From Cryomorphaceae bacterium (lineage in GTDB: Bacteria > Bacteroidota > Bacteroidia > Flavobacteriales > Schleiferiaceae): a stretch of 12,912 nucleotides of DNA. Shown in pieces: positions 1 through 6,064 of the stretch. The notes beneath the pieces were generated by a model. That model saw nothing but the letters and a program-made list of their open reading frames with translations, was not told the origin of the DNA and ran no database searches. The stretch is from assembly GCA_002685435.1 (NCBI GenBank), contig NYXD01000120.1:1-12912 (forward strand), read 5' to 3'. The translations under genes and the position numbers were made by a program. How positions within the stretch are numbered: position 1 is the stretch's first letter; each line of letters opens with the position of its first letter.

Positions 1-48
1 AAATCCCTGGACAATAATGTTCGAGTCTTTATTGACTAATACGCTCAT
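1..48 (-). CDS. sucD: Succinyl-CoA ligase (ADP-forming) alpha subunit, 5' end only
   Basis: Only the first 16 codons are present; the gene continues beyond the left edge. Reading the minus strand from the ATG at 46-48 gives MSVLVNKDSNIIVQGF. This matches the well-conserved beginning of the succinyl-CoA synthetase alpha subunit in Bacteroidota, where the stretch from VNKD to IVQGF opens the N-terminal CoA-binding Rossmann domain. The enzyme converts succinyl-CoA to succinate with nucleoside triphosphate formation in the TCA cycle, as a cytoplasmic complex with SucB. The gene diverges from mnmE. A TACATTTG box about 28 bases upstream of the start supports this as the true 5' end. Nothing can be said of the catalytic histidine region, which is outside the window. 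Confidence 0.8.
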   Translation of the reverse strand, partial: MSVLVNKDSNIIVQGF

Positions 49-75
49 GTAGATGGTTTTTCTGTGAGTTTGGCA

Positions 76-83
76 CAAATGTA
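76..83 (-). promoter_or_regulatory. Probable -7 promoter box for sucD
   Basis: The minus strand reads TACATTTG here, an exact match to the Bacteroidota sigma-factor -7 consensus TAnnTTTG. Transcription would start roughly at 70-72 and give a leader of a little over 20 bases before the sucD ATG. No good -33 TTTG lies at the usual distance upstream, so the call rests on the -7 box and its position. Confidence 0.45.
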
Positions 84-123
84 CTACCCAAGCTTCAATG
101 GATTTCCCTTCTTTTCAAATTTC

Positions 124-152
124 TTTGCTCATTACTTAACGACGTATCTTTA
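124..152 (+). promoter_or_regulatory. Possible mnmE promoter flush with the start codon
   Basis: TTTG at 124-127 is followed after 17 bases by TATCTTTA at 145-152, one mismatch from TAnnTTTG. The box ends four bases before the ATG at 157, so transcription would begin at or next to the A of the start codon and give a leaderless mRNA. The spacer is slightly short and the last base of the box is wrong, so this is tentative. Confidence 0.3.
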
Positions 153-156
153 CGGC

Positions 157-1536
157 ATGCTTAGAGACGATATCATCTGTGCACTTTCGACGCCACAAGG
201 TGTGGGAGCACTAGCCATCATTCGAGTCAGCGGGGCCAATTCAAAGCGCCTCCTCTCTCCTTATTTCCATTCAAAGCGCGTTAATAAGTCGGGCTTTACA
301 TCACATGTAGCCTACTTCGGGGACTACAGTATAGCCGGGGAGCACATCGATGAAGTACTCATCACCTATTTTGAAGACGGAAAAAGCTTTACAGGCGAAG
401 AGAGTTTTGAGATCAGCAGCCACGGCTCACCCTACATTATCGGGCGTATCATAGAGAGCTTATTACATGCAGGAGCCCGTCTTGCTGATCCCGGAGAATA
501 TACTATGCGTGCTTTTATGAACGGCAAAATGGATTTAGCCCAAGCGGAAGCAGTTGCGGATCTCATCCACGCCGAAAATAAAACAATGCATGATGTGGCT
601 TTACGCCAGTTAAAAGGAGGTCTCTCAAATGAAATTACACTCTTTCGTGAGGATTTGGTGCATTTCGCATCAATGATTGAATTGGAATTGGACTTCAGTG
701 AAGAAGATGTAGAATTCGCATCTCGAGACCAATTGCTAAAAATGCTGCATGGTCTTCTCCAAAAAGTTAGCGCACTCATCGATAGTTTTAAATACGGAAA
801 CGCTATTAAAAAAGGGATTGCAACAGCCATTCTAGGTGCCCCAAATGCGGGTAAATCCACCTTATTAAATGCACTCCTAGGTGAGGATAGAGCAATCGTT
901 AGTGCTATTGCTGGCACAACACGAGATACTGTGGAGGACACATTTAACTTCGGTGGACTAACGTACCGACTTATTGATACTGCAGGAATTCGAGATACCG
1001 AAGATTATGTAGAGCAAATAGGTATTCAAAAAGCATTTGAACAGGCTGAAAAAGCGGACGTCATTTTTTACCTGATTGACGCGACAGCGGCTGAGGTTGA
1101 CCTAGAGCTGCGACTCGCACATATAAAAACGAGCGCTCCTCAAGCCCATTTGTTCGTTTGCATCAATAAACTAGACCAAGCCTCCGCAGCACCTATTAAA
1201 GAGCGATTGAAACAGATCGATTGCGAGATCTTTGATATTGCTGCTAAAAATAAGACAGGACTCACTGAGCTTCTCAACGCATTGAAGGCCGCTACTGCCT
1301 GGTCTGCCAATTCATCCTCACAAACCATCGTAACCAATGCACGCCATGCTGATGCACTGCGTCGAACCGCAGAAGCACTTCAAAAAAGTATTGAGGCCGT
1401 AGAATTGAGCATTCCGGGGGATTTGCTTGCTCAAGACCTTAGACTAGCTTTAGACGGGCTTGGAGAGATTACAGGTACCATTTCTACGGATGACCTTTTA
1501 GCAAACATCTTCAGCAAATTCTGTATCGGGAAGTAA
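157..1536 (+). CDS. mnmE: tRNA uridine-5-carboxymethylaminomethyl(34) synthesis GTPase MnmE
   Basis: MnmE works with MnmG to modify the wobble uridine (U34) of several tRNAs, using a formyl-folate-binding N-terminal domain, a helical domain and an inserted Ras-like G domain. The 459-residue product has the usual family length. Residues 1-120 look like the folate-binding domain (start MLRDDIICALSTPQGVGALA). The G domain shows GAPNAGKS (227-234, P-loop), GTTRD (253-257), DTAG (274-277) and NKLD (337-340). The protein ends in FCIGK, the C-terminal CxGK motif whose cysteine is needed for modification, so it looks intact. A GTG at 64 would add 31 residues unlike the family and run across the sucD promoter, so the ATG at 157 is preferred. 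It is followed 16 bases later by a small hypothetical gene on the same strand. Confidence 0.96.
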   Translation: MLRDDIICALSTPQGVGALAIIRVSGANSKRLLSPYFHSKRVNKSGFTSHVAYFGDYSIAGEHIDEVLITYFEDGKSFTGEESFEISSHGSPYIIGRIIESLLHAGARLADPGEYTMRAFMNGKMDLAQAEAVADLIHAENKTMHDVALRQLKGGLSNEITLFREDLVHFASMIELELDFSEEDVEFASRDQLLKMLHGLLQKVSALIDSFKYGNAIKKGIATAILGAPNAGKSTLLNALLGEDRAIVSAIAGTTRDTVEDTFNFGGLTYRLIDTAGIRDTEDYVEQIGIQKAFEQAEKADVIFYLIDATAAEVDLELRLAHIKTSAPQAHLFVCINKLDQASAAPIKERLKQIDCEIFDIAAKNKTGLTELLNALKAATAWSANSSSQTIVTNARHADALRRTAEALQKSIEAVELSIPGDLLAQDLRLALDGLGEITGTISTDDLLANIFSKFCIGK

Positions 1537-1552
1537 ACTACCACACAAAGGC

Positions 1553-1960
1553 ATGAAAAAAGACATTCTTATTCCAGAGGTTAAAAACGTTTACGTAGCG
1601 GCAGTTTTAATGACTGATGATACAGGTGATCAGCAATGGTGGATTCATTTAATCAACGACAGCAGTAGCCCATTAGAAAACGTAATGATTCAAAGTCGAG
1701 GCTACAGTAATTTAGATACGAAGTCTGGTGTGAAAACTGCTACGCTCAGAAAGGTCATAAAAGTCTTACCGGCGAAGTCTGCAGCTAAACTGGAACCAAT
1801 AATGTCTGAAGTATTCCACCTTTTCAATGAGTATTGGGTAACCTTTTTTGAAGAAAACACACTAAAAGATCGCAAATTCATTTTTGGTCCGTATACTATC
1901 GAAGCTGCAATCAAAGAAGATTTGCCAGTGCTACGGGATAAAGGAATTCTCGTGCGTTAA
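1553..1960 (+). CDS. Conserved hypothetical protein, Bacteroidota-type
   Basis: A 135-residue soluble protein with no signal peptide or membrane segment. It begins MKKDILIPEVKNVYVAAVLM and alternates hydrophobic and polar residues as expected for a mostly beta fold, ending in a short helical stretch and KGILVR. I recall similar short proteins (MKKDI.IPEV..VYVAAV) across Bacteroidota; some are labelled phenylalanyl-tRNA synthetase alpha subunit in databases, but nothing here resembles an aminoacyl-tRNA synthetase core, so that label would be wrong. It lies 16 bases after mnmE and is probably cotranscribed with it. Its stop overlaps the stop of the convergent pnuC-like gene. The function is unknown. 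Confidence 0.85.
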   Translation: MKKDILIPEVKNVYVAAVLMTDDTGDQQWWIHLINDSSSPLENVMIQSRGYSNLDTKSGVKTATLRKVIKVLPAKSAAKLEPIMSEVFHLFNEYWVTFFEENTLKDRKFIFGPYTIEAAIKEDLPVLRDKGILVR

Positions 1961-2625
1961 TTGGATTTTTCAGTATAATCCTGTCCTTTTCTCACTCTGT
2001 GCCAAACTACCCAAGCCAGTGTTGCATTAAGCAAGTAAAAAGCGTATTTAGCGACATACGCTATGTTGCCGAAAAGAACATTTTGATAAAGCTTTAAAAT
2101 ATTATAGACCTGCCAGCTTGCCCAAGAGTCAGCATACATCCGTGGCGTATTAAGAATGCCAGAATAGGTGATTCCTGTAATGATTGCGGTAATAGAGAAT
2201 TTAGCCAAGTTATCGCCTAAGGGCGCACGTAAAAAATCCGTAAATCCTATATAGTTTAAAGCGATTCCTAGCACAAACGCAACGGCAATATTAATAAAGT
2301 AAATGGAATCGATTTTTCTAGGAATTCGATCCTTCCTTTTTTTCCAATACAGGTAGGATACACCAGCGCCTAAAAAGGAAATCGGGTACGTTAGAAATGC
2401 AGCGTCATTACCTAAGTAATAATCGACAAAAGCCGAATTTACCGCTGTAAGTAAACCAATCAGATTGCCAATATTATTTCTTTTTGTCACTAGACGGGTA
2501 ACCATCATGGAACCAGCTGCGCCAAAGGTTGAAAATATTCCTATGGGTAGGTCTTGACGAACCGTCTTATGAAAACCTAAAGCAAAGGATATAACAAGAA
2601 CTAGGAGCACCCCAATGGCGTCCAT
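1957..2625 (-). CDS. pnuC: PnuC-like nicotinamide riboside / vitamin transporter
   Basis: A 222-residue integral membrane protein with about seven hydrophobic segments in two halves, like PnuC facilitators that take up nicotinamide riboside and related vitamins. Family-like features are the RNNIGNLIGLLTAVNSAFVD stretch (49-68), followed by YYLGNDAAFLTYP (69-81) and YWKKRK (93-98), and in the second half WASWQVYN (168-175) and the FYLLNATLAWVVW helix (196-208). The substrate could equally be thiamine or riboflavin, since Bacteroidota use PnuC homologues for several vitamins. The longest frame starts with GTG at 2775, but that region is the terminator of the upstream gene. The ATG at 2625 gives normal family length; a GTG at 2670 is the other reasonable start. 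No TPP-type riboswitch was recognised upstream. Confidence 0.78.
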   Translation of the reverse strand: MDAIGVLLVLVISFALGFHKTVRQDLPIGIFSTFGAAGSMMVTRLVTKRNNIGNLIGLLTAVNSAFVDYYLGNDAAFLTYPISFLGAGVSYLYWKKRKDRIPRKIDSIYFINIAVAFVLGIALNYIGFTDFLRAPLGDNLAKFSITAIITGITYSGILNTPRMYADSWASWQVYNILKLYQNVLFGNIAYVAKYAFYLLNATLAWVVWHRVRKGQDYTEKSN

Positions 2626-2687
2626 CCACTTGCTTTCTGTAATCTCTTGTAATCTTCTACCCCGTTCCACTGTACTAAATTGAGTTC

Positions 2688-2716
2688 CAAAAGTAATTGG
2701 AATGCTTAGACTTAAA
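2688..2716 (-). promoter_or_regulatory. Probable promoter of the pnuC-like gene
   Basis: On the minus strand TTTA (2716-2713) is followed after 17 bases by TACTTTTG (2695-2688), an exact TAnnTTTG -7 box. It lies downstream of the terminator of the preceding gene and upstream of both plausible starts (2670 and 2625). Transcription would begin near 2683. This placement argues against the GTG start at 2775. Confidence 0.5.
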
Positions 2717-2745
2717 GTTGTTTTTACTGGAAAAATCGTACTAAC

Positions 2746-2783
2746 AAAAAAAACGCCCTGCGCTATCAATAACACAAGGCGTT
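2746..2783 (-). terminator. Rho-independent terminator after the T9SS-sorted protein gene
   Basis: On the minus strand AACGCCTTGTG (2783-2773) pairs with CGCAGGGCGTT (2762-2752), giving an 11-pair stem with two G-U pairs and a ten-base loop. A run of T follows (through 2746). It sits 28 bases after the stop of the upstream minus-strand gene, as expected for its terminator. Confidence 0.8.
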
Positions 2784-2811
2784 CTTTACTATTCGGTTTC
2801 TTTTGAAAAAT

Positions 2812-3780
2812 TTATTCCTTAATAAAACGGATCCATTGATGGTGGTTTTCTAGAACCAGATAATAGAGTCCAGGAGATAACGAAGAAATTGAAATATGAT
2901 CGGATGTCTCTTTAATAGTACCCTTTTGGACTGCCTTTCCAACGAGATCGTAAATTTTGAATTCCGAACCACCAAGAGTTAAGTTTTTCAAAAATAACCT
3001 ATCTGTAGCGGGGTTAGGATAAGCGTCGACTTGTCTCGTTTGCTCCTCTTGAATTCCTATTGGATTACCCACTAAAAATTTAGATTGACGGTACCCAACG
3101 TTCGGAGGGCACGGCCCAGTGGTAGATAATTCCACTGTTTGGGCAACGGGCATTGGGTAACCGCCTACCCACCATTGCCATTGCTCTAGAAATAAGTTAC
3201 AAGTGGGTGATCCAGTTTGTCCGTCATTCCACGTTCGTGTATTGTAAACTAATAAAGCATTACTATGCACTGTCCCGTCGGGCATGGTAAGGGTTCCAGA
3301 AGCCAAGGCTTCTGAATATGATGCATCATCTCTTTCCATGCTGGGGGGGCATCCATTACATGTGAATGAAATGTTTAACTCCGAATCGGTGCTAGTATTA
3401 CCAACAGCAAAAGGATAAGTATGCAATACCAGTGGGTTTGTATAGGATGTCGTTATTACGGACATTTCACCATGAAAAGTATACTCAGTAGCATCAAATC
3501 CTAGAAAAAATATTCCTCCATCCTCATATTTTACGTGAGTGGCATTTGGATAATTCGTGGAATATGATGTTGATGAAATGGGTTCAAACGTCACCGTTCC
3601 AGTAGCATCAGTAGTGGTATTTGAAAAATCCCAATTCCCTTGACTTGAATGGGGTACGGTATCCGCCTTGATAGAAAGAGGGTACGTTACTCCCGCCGAA
3701 GGTAAAGTAGGCATAGTTAGTGTTTGTCCTCCTAGGGACATTCCAATCAGAGAAAATAGACTAAGTAGTAATTTGCGCAT
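2812..3780 (-). CDS. Secreted protein with type IX secretion C-terminal sorting domain
   Basis: A 322-residue exported protein. The N-terminus MRKLLLSLFSLIGMSLGGQT is a typical signal peptide (basic start, hydrophobic core), and this ATG at 3780 is chosen over an in-frame upstream one (3828) because the extra 16 residues precede the signal peptide. The middle is rich in Thr, Ser, Asn and aromatic residues, beta-like, with no recognised enzymatic motif. Cysteines pair closely (CNGCPP, and a later TCNLF and GPCPP), which may form disulfides. Residues about 251-322 form a type A sorting domain: DAYPNPATDRLFLKN, then FKIYDLVGK, then LSPGLYYLVL and a basic end RFIKE. The T9SS removes this domain after outer-membrane passage and releases or anchors the cargo at the surface. 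The specific function is unknown. Confidence 0.88.
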   Translation of the reverse strand: MRKLLLSLFSLIGMSLGGQTLTMPTLPSAGVTYPLSIKADTVPHSSQGNWDFSNTTTDATGTVTFEPISSTSYSTNYPNATHVKYEDGGIFFLGFDATEYTFHGEMSVITTSYTNPLVLHTYPFAVGNTSTDSELNISFTCNGCPPSMERDDASYSEALASGTLTMPDGTVHSNALLVYNTRTWNDGQTGSPTCNLFLEQWQWWVGGYPMPVAQTVELSTTGPCPPNVGYRQSKFLVGNPIGIQEEQTRQVDAYPNPATDRLFLKNLTLGGSEFKIYDLVGKAVQKGTIKETSDHISISSLSPGLYYLVLENHHQWIRFIKE

Positions 3781-3793
3781 AATTTGATAAGGT

Positions 3794-3821
3794 TTTGTTT
3801 TTACTAAACTACTTAAATTTG
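3794..3821 (+). promoter_or_regulatory. Probable promoter of the HD-domain gene cluster
   Basis: TTTG (3794-3797) is followed after 16 bases by TAAATTTG (3814-3821), an exact -7 consensus. The start site would be near 3826, leaving a leader of about 60 bases, A-rich just before the ATG at 3887. The divergent secreted-protein gene must have its own promoter in the same 106-base gap; TATTTTTA on the minus strand (3837-3830) with a GTTG 16 bases upstream is a weaker candidate, so the two may overlap. Confidence 0.42.
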
Positions 3822-3886
3822 ATGACACGTAAAAATATCAATCAGTTCATATTCAACACGTTACTAAACAGAATCAACAACAAAAA

Positions 3887-4531
3887 ATGAAAATAATACA
3901 CGAGACGATAAAATTCGTTCAGCAGACCTTAGTTCACGCCGAAGGCGGACACGATTGGTTTCACATTGAACGTGTATGGAAAAATGCCGATACTATTGCA
4001 AAAGGAGAACGATGCGATCAAGAAATAGTGGCCTTAGCTGCCCTACTGCACGATATAGCAGATTCCAAGTTTCACTCAGGCGATGAAACAGTTGGTCCGC
4101 GGGTAGCGAGGAACTGGCTTGTTTCAAAAGGCTATCCAAAGGAGAAGCTAGAACATGTCATCGCTATTATTGAAAATGTAAGCTTCAAAGGAGGTCATAA
4201 TGAGCGTAATCATTCAAGTATTGAGCTTGATGTTGTACAAGATGCAGACCGGTTAGACGCTATTGGAGCCATCGGTATTGCACGGGCTTTCAATTACGGT
4301 GGATTTAAAAATCGAACCATTTACGATCCGGATATCGCCCCTAACCTGAATATGTCGAAAGAAGAATATAAAAATTCTACAGCCCCTACGATTAATCATT
4401 TTTATGAAAAACTACTTCTACTGAAAGATCGTATGAATACTCAAACGGGCAAGGATATGGCAGCAGAGCGACACCGCTTTATGAAAACCTATTTGGACCA
4501 ATTTTATGCAGAATGGGACGGCTTGCGCTAA
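3887..4531 (+). CDS. HD-domain metal-dependent phosphohydrolase (YedJ-like)
   Basis: A 214-residue soluble protein of the HD superfamily, similar in layout to E. coli YedJ. The metal-binding set is visible: HDWFHIERVW with His22 and His26, LLHDIAD with the His55-Asp56 pair, and DADRLDAIGAIGIARAF (119-135) carrying the distal aspartates. Family members hydrolyse phosphomonoesters, often nucleotides, with divalent metal; the real substrate is unknown here. The C-terminal part has the helical YEKLLLLKDRMNT stretch and a basic AAERHRFM segment common in this group. The length is close to the family norm. There is no Shine-Dalgarno sequence; the ATG follows an A-rich tract (acaacaaaaa). It is the first gene of the plus-strand run and lies 38 bases ahead of the next. 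Confidence 0.92.
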   Translation: MKIIHETIKFVQQTLVHAEGGHDWFHIERVWKNADTIAKGERCDQEIVALAALLHDIADSKFHSGDETVGPRVARNWLVSKGYPKEKLEHVIAIIENVSFKGGHNERNHSSIELDVVQDADRLDAIGAIGIARAFNYGGFKNRTIYDPDIAPNLNMSKEEYKNSTAPTINHFYEKLLLLKDRMNTQTGKDMAAERHRFMKTYLDQFYAEWDGLR

Positions 4532-4569
4532 TTCTATCGTAATTTGCCATTACCTAAACAACAACGCGC

Positions 4570-5061
4570 ATGACATTTCGAATTTTACATCGGTATTTGG
4601 GCTATTTCTTAGCCGGCATTATGATGGTCTATGCTTTAAGCGGTATAACCCTTATTTTCAGAAAAACGGACACATTTAAAGTTTCGGTACAGAAAGAAAT
4701 GATTGTAGAATCAGGACTTGACGCTGATGCATTAGGAGAAACACTTAGAATTCGAAACTTAACTCCTATCGACAATGATGGCACCATGCTGGTCTTTGAA
4801 CAGGGCGTTTATAATACGGTCACTGGTGAGACGAAATACACAACTAAAAAATTGCCTACCTGGCTCGATAGTTTGACCCATTTACACAAAGCCACCACAG
4901 AAGATCCGTTGTATTATTTTAATATATTTTTTGGGTTCGCCTTGCTATTTATGGCGATTTCCAGTTTTTTCATGTTTGCCAAATCGTCTGTGATTTTTAA
5001 AAAGGGGTTATGGTTCACGCTCGGCGGAATCATTCTAGTAATTATCATGCTGTATGTCTGA
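4570..5061 (+). CDS. PepSY-associated transmembrane protein
   Basis: A 163-residue membrane protein with three likely helices (about 10-30, 115-136 and 147-163) and a soluble part of about 80 residues after the first helix. The start MTFRILHRYLGYFLAGIMMV and the following YALSGI are typical of PepSY-associated TM proteins, which in Bacteroidota often occur near iron-uptake or reductase genes. His7 and the THLHK motif (103-107) next to the membrane could bind heme or metal, by analogy only. Its stop overlaps the next small gene by 8 bases. The role is not established; involvement in membrane redox or iron reduction is a guess from the family's usual company. Confidence 0.8.
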   Translation: MTFRILHRYLGYFLAGIMMVYALSGITLIFRKTDTFKVSVQKEMIVESGLDADALGETLRIRNLTPIDNDGTMLVFEQGVYNTVTGETKYTTKKLPTWLDSLTHLHKATTEDPLYYFNIFFGFALLFMAISSFFMFAKSSVIFKKGLWFTLGGIILVIIMLYV

Positions 5062-5233
5062 GGATAAAGTAACATCACGTCAAGGCTTCGCTATCGGCGG
5101 AGGTTTAATGTTTGGTACAGGCCTAGGCTTTTTTATGATTCCGTATTTAGGAGGAACTGCTGTAGTTGGGGGAATAATTGCCGGTTTAGGTGCTGGTCTG
5201 CTGACTGCAGCCTTTATGAAGAATAAATTATGA
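5054..5233 (+). CDS. Small glycine-rich membrane peptide (59 aa)
   Basis: A 59-residue reading frame starting MSEDKVTSRQGFAIGGG and ending AAFMKNKL, with a charged N-terminus, two glycine-rich hydrophobic stretches (about 12-30 and 34-54) and a basic tail. This looks like a two-helix hairpin with GxxxG-like packing (IGGGLMFGTGLGFF; VVGGIIAGLGAGLL). Its ATG lies inside the last codons of the PepSY-associated gene (8-base overlap), and its TGA overlaps the tspO ATG as ATGA. This double coupling, and the fact that it exactly fills the gap between two genes, make it very likely translated. I do not recognise a family. It might be a subunit or accessory peptide of the neighbouring membrane proteins. 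Confidence 0.78.
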   Translation: MSEDKVTSRQGFAIGGGLMFGTGLGFFMIPYLGGTAVVGGIIAGLGAGLLTAAFMKNKL

Positions 5234-5682
5234 AACTCTTAGTATTCTTTATTTTGAATTTTGGGGCTTTAGCACTGGGCAGCTACCTCATGGGAGAAGG
5301 TCCTATGGGCAGTTGGTATTCCGATCTCAACAAAGCGCCATGGACTCCTCCGGGTTGGGTATTCGGGGCAGCATGGACCATAGTAATGGTTTGTTTAAGC
5401 ATCTTTATGAATAAAGCATTTCAGATTGAAGCCTTACGCACCAGCATATTGTGGATTTATGGAATTCAATTAGCGTTAAACATCCTGTGGAATCCACTGT
5501 TTTTCAATCTTCATTTGACTGGACTCGCCCTTATTGAGATTATTACTCTTGTATTTGTCGTCGGTTTTATGGCCTTGAAAGCCAAACCCTATTTACCGCA
5601 AGCGACTTGGTTACTCACGCCTTATGTAATGTGGCTGTGTATCGCAATAACTCTCAACGCATATGCCCTACAGAACAATTAA
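5230..5682 (+). CDS. tspO: TspO/MBR family tryptophan-rich sensory protein
   Basis: A 150-residue protein with five predicted membrane helices, the normal size for bacterial TspO. Hallmarks are WYSDLNKAPWTPPGWVFG (29-46), the loop that follows the first helix, then NILWNPLFF in the third-helix region, and LLTPYVMWLCIAITLNAYAL near the end. TspO proteins bind porphyrins such as protoporphyrin IX and also sterol-like ligands, and influence tetrapyrrole-linked stress responses; the exact role here is unknown. The start overlaps the stop of the 59-residue peptide (ATGA), which implies reinitiation by the same ribosomes. The 3' end overlaps the next gene by 20 bases. No photolyase or rhodopsin gene, common tspO companions in marine bacteria, is present in this window. 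Confidence 0.95.
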   Translation: MKLLVFFILNFGALALGSYLMGEGPMGSWYSDLNKAPWTPPGWVFGAAWTIVMVCLSIFMNKAFQIEALRTSILWIYGIQLALNILWNPLFFNLHLTGLALIEIITLVFVVGFMALKAKPYLPQATWLLTPYVMWLCIAITLNAYALQNN

Positions 5683-6064
5683 GGTAAAAACTATCCTATT
5701 TCTTCTTGGGGCGATTGTAGGGTTGCCTTTACTGTTTATGGTAGGATGTAAGTCACTTGTTAAAACGATTTACCACAGTATGGATTGTGACCAATTCAAT
5801 ATTGACCACATTGAATTACGCACGGGAATAGATGTTCCAAAAATTAGAAGAAAGTATTGTCAACTTAAAGACAGTACACGTACGGTTGAATTCGAGGTAC
5901 TGCTAAATTCCGAAGAATTAAAATCCTACAGTGCAAAATATTTTAATTGGGAAGCACCTTTATTTACGGCGGAAGGGCGCCGCAGCGATAGCAAATGGCA
6001 AGCCAGTTTAGATACATCGACTAGAGCACTTATTTTTAATGTCTATTATTTTGGCAATGAGTGA
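5663..6064 (+). CDS. Small putative lipoprotein of unknown function
   Basis: A 133-residue protein whose N-terminus (MPYRTIKVKTILFLLGAIVG and then LPLLFMVGC) has a basic head, a hydrophobic core and a Cys29 in the weak lipobox MVGC. It could therefore be a lipoprotein or, if not processed, a single-pass membrane protein. The rest is soluble and mixed alpha/beta, with YCQLKDSTRTVEFEVLL and a FNVYYFGNE end; no family is recognised. It overlaps tspO by 20 bases and its stop overlaps the VIT-type gene by 8 bases. Start choice is limited: the next in-frame ATG (codon 26) falls inside the hydrophobic segment. Codon use looks like that of its neighbours. Confidence 0.72.
   Translation: MPYRTIKVKTILFLLGAIVGLPLLFMVGCKSLVKTIYHSMDCDQFNIDHIELRTGIDVPKIRRKYCQLKDSTRTVEFEVLLNSEELKSYSAKYFNWEAPLFTAEGRRSDSKWQASLDTSTRALIFNVYYFGNE

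Noticed and set aside
64..156. N-terminal extension of mnmE from a GTG at 64
   Set aside because: The extra 31 residues do not resemble MnmE, cross the sucD promoter, and the ATG at 157 gives the standard family start and length.
432..941. A 169-codon open frame antisense to mnmE
   Set aside because: It lies wholly within mnmE, has a composition that mirrors its codons, and shows no recognisable domain.
2626..2760. Vitamin riboswitch (TPP-type) upstream of the pnuC-like gene
   Set aside because: I saw no conserved TPP core such as CUGAGA with a matching ACCUGA segment; only a terminator and a promoter box are visible.
3804..3811. TAGTTTAG on the minus strand as promoter for the T9SS-sorted protein gene
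   Set aside because: It deviates from TAnnTTTG and has only a TTTT at the -33 distance, so it is no better than the alternative at 3830-3837.
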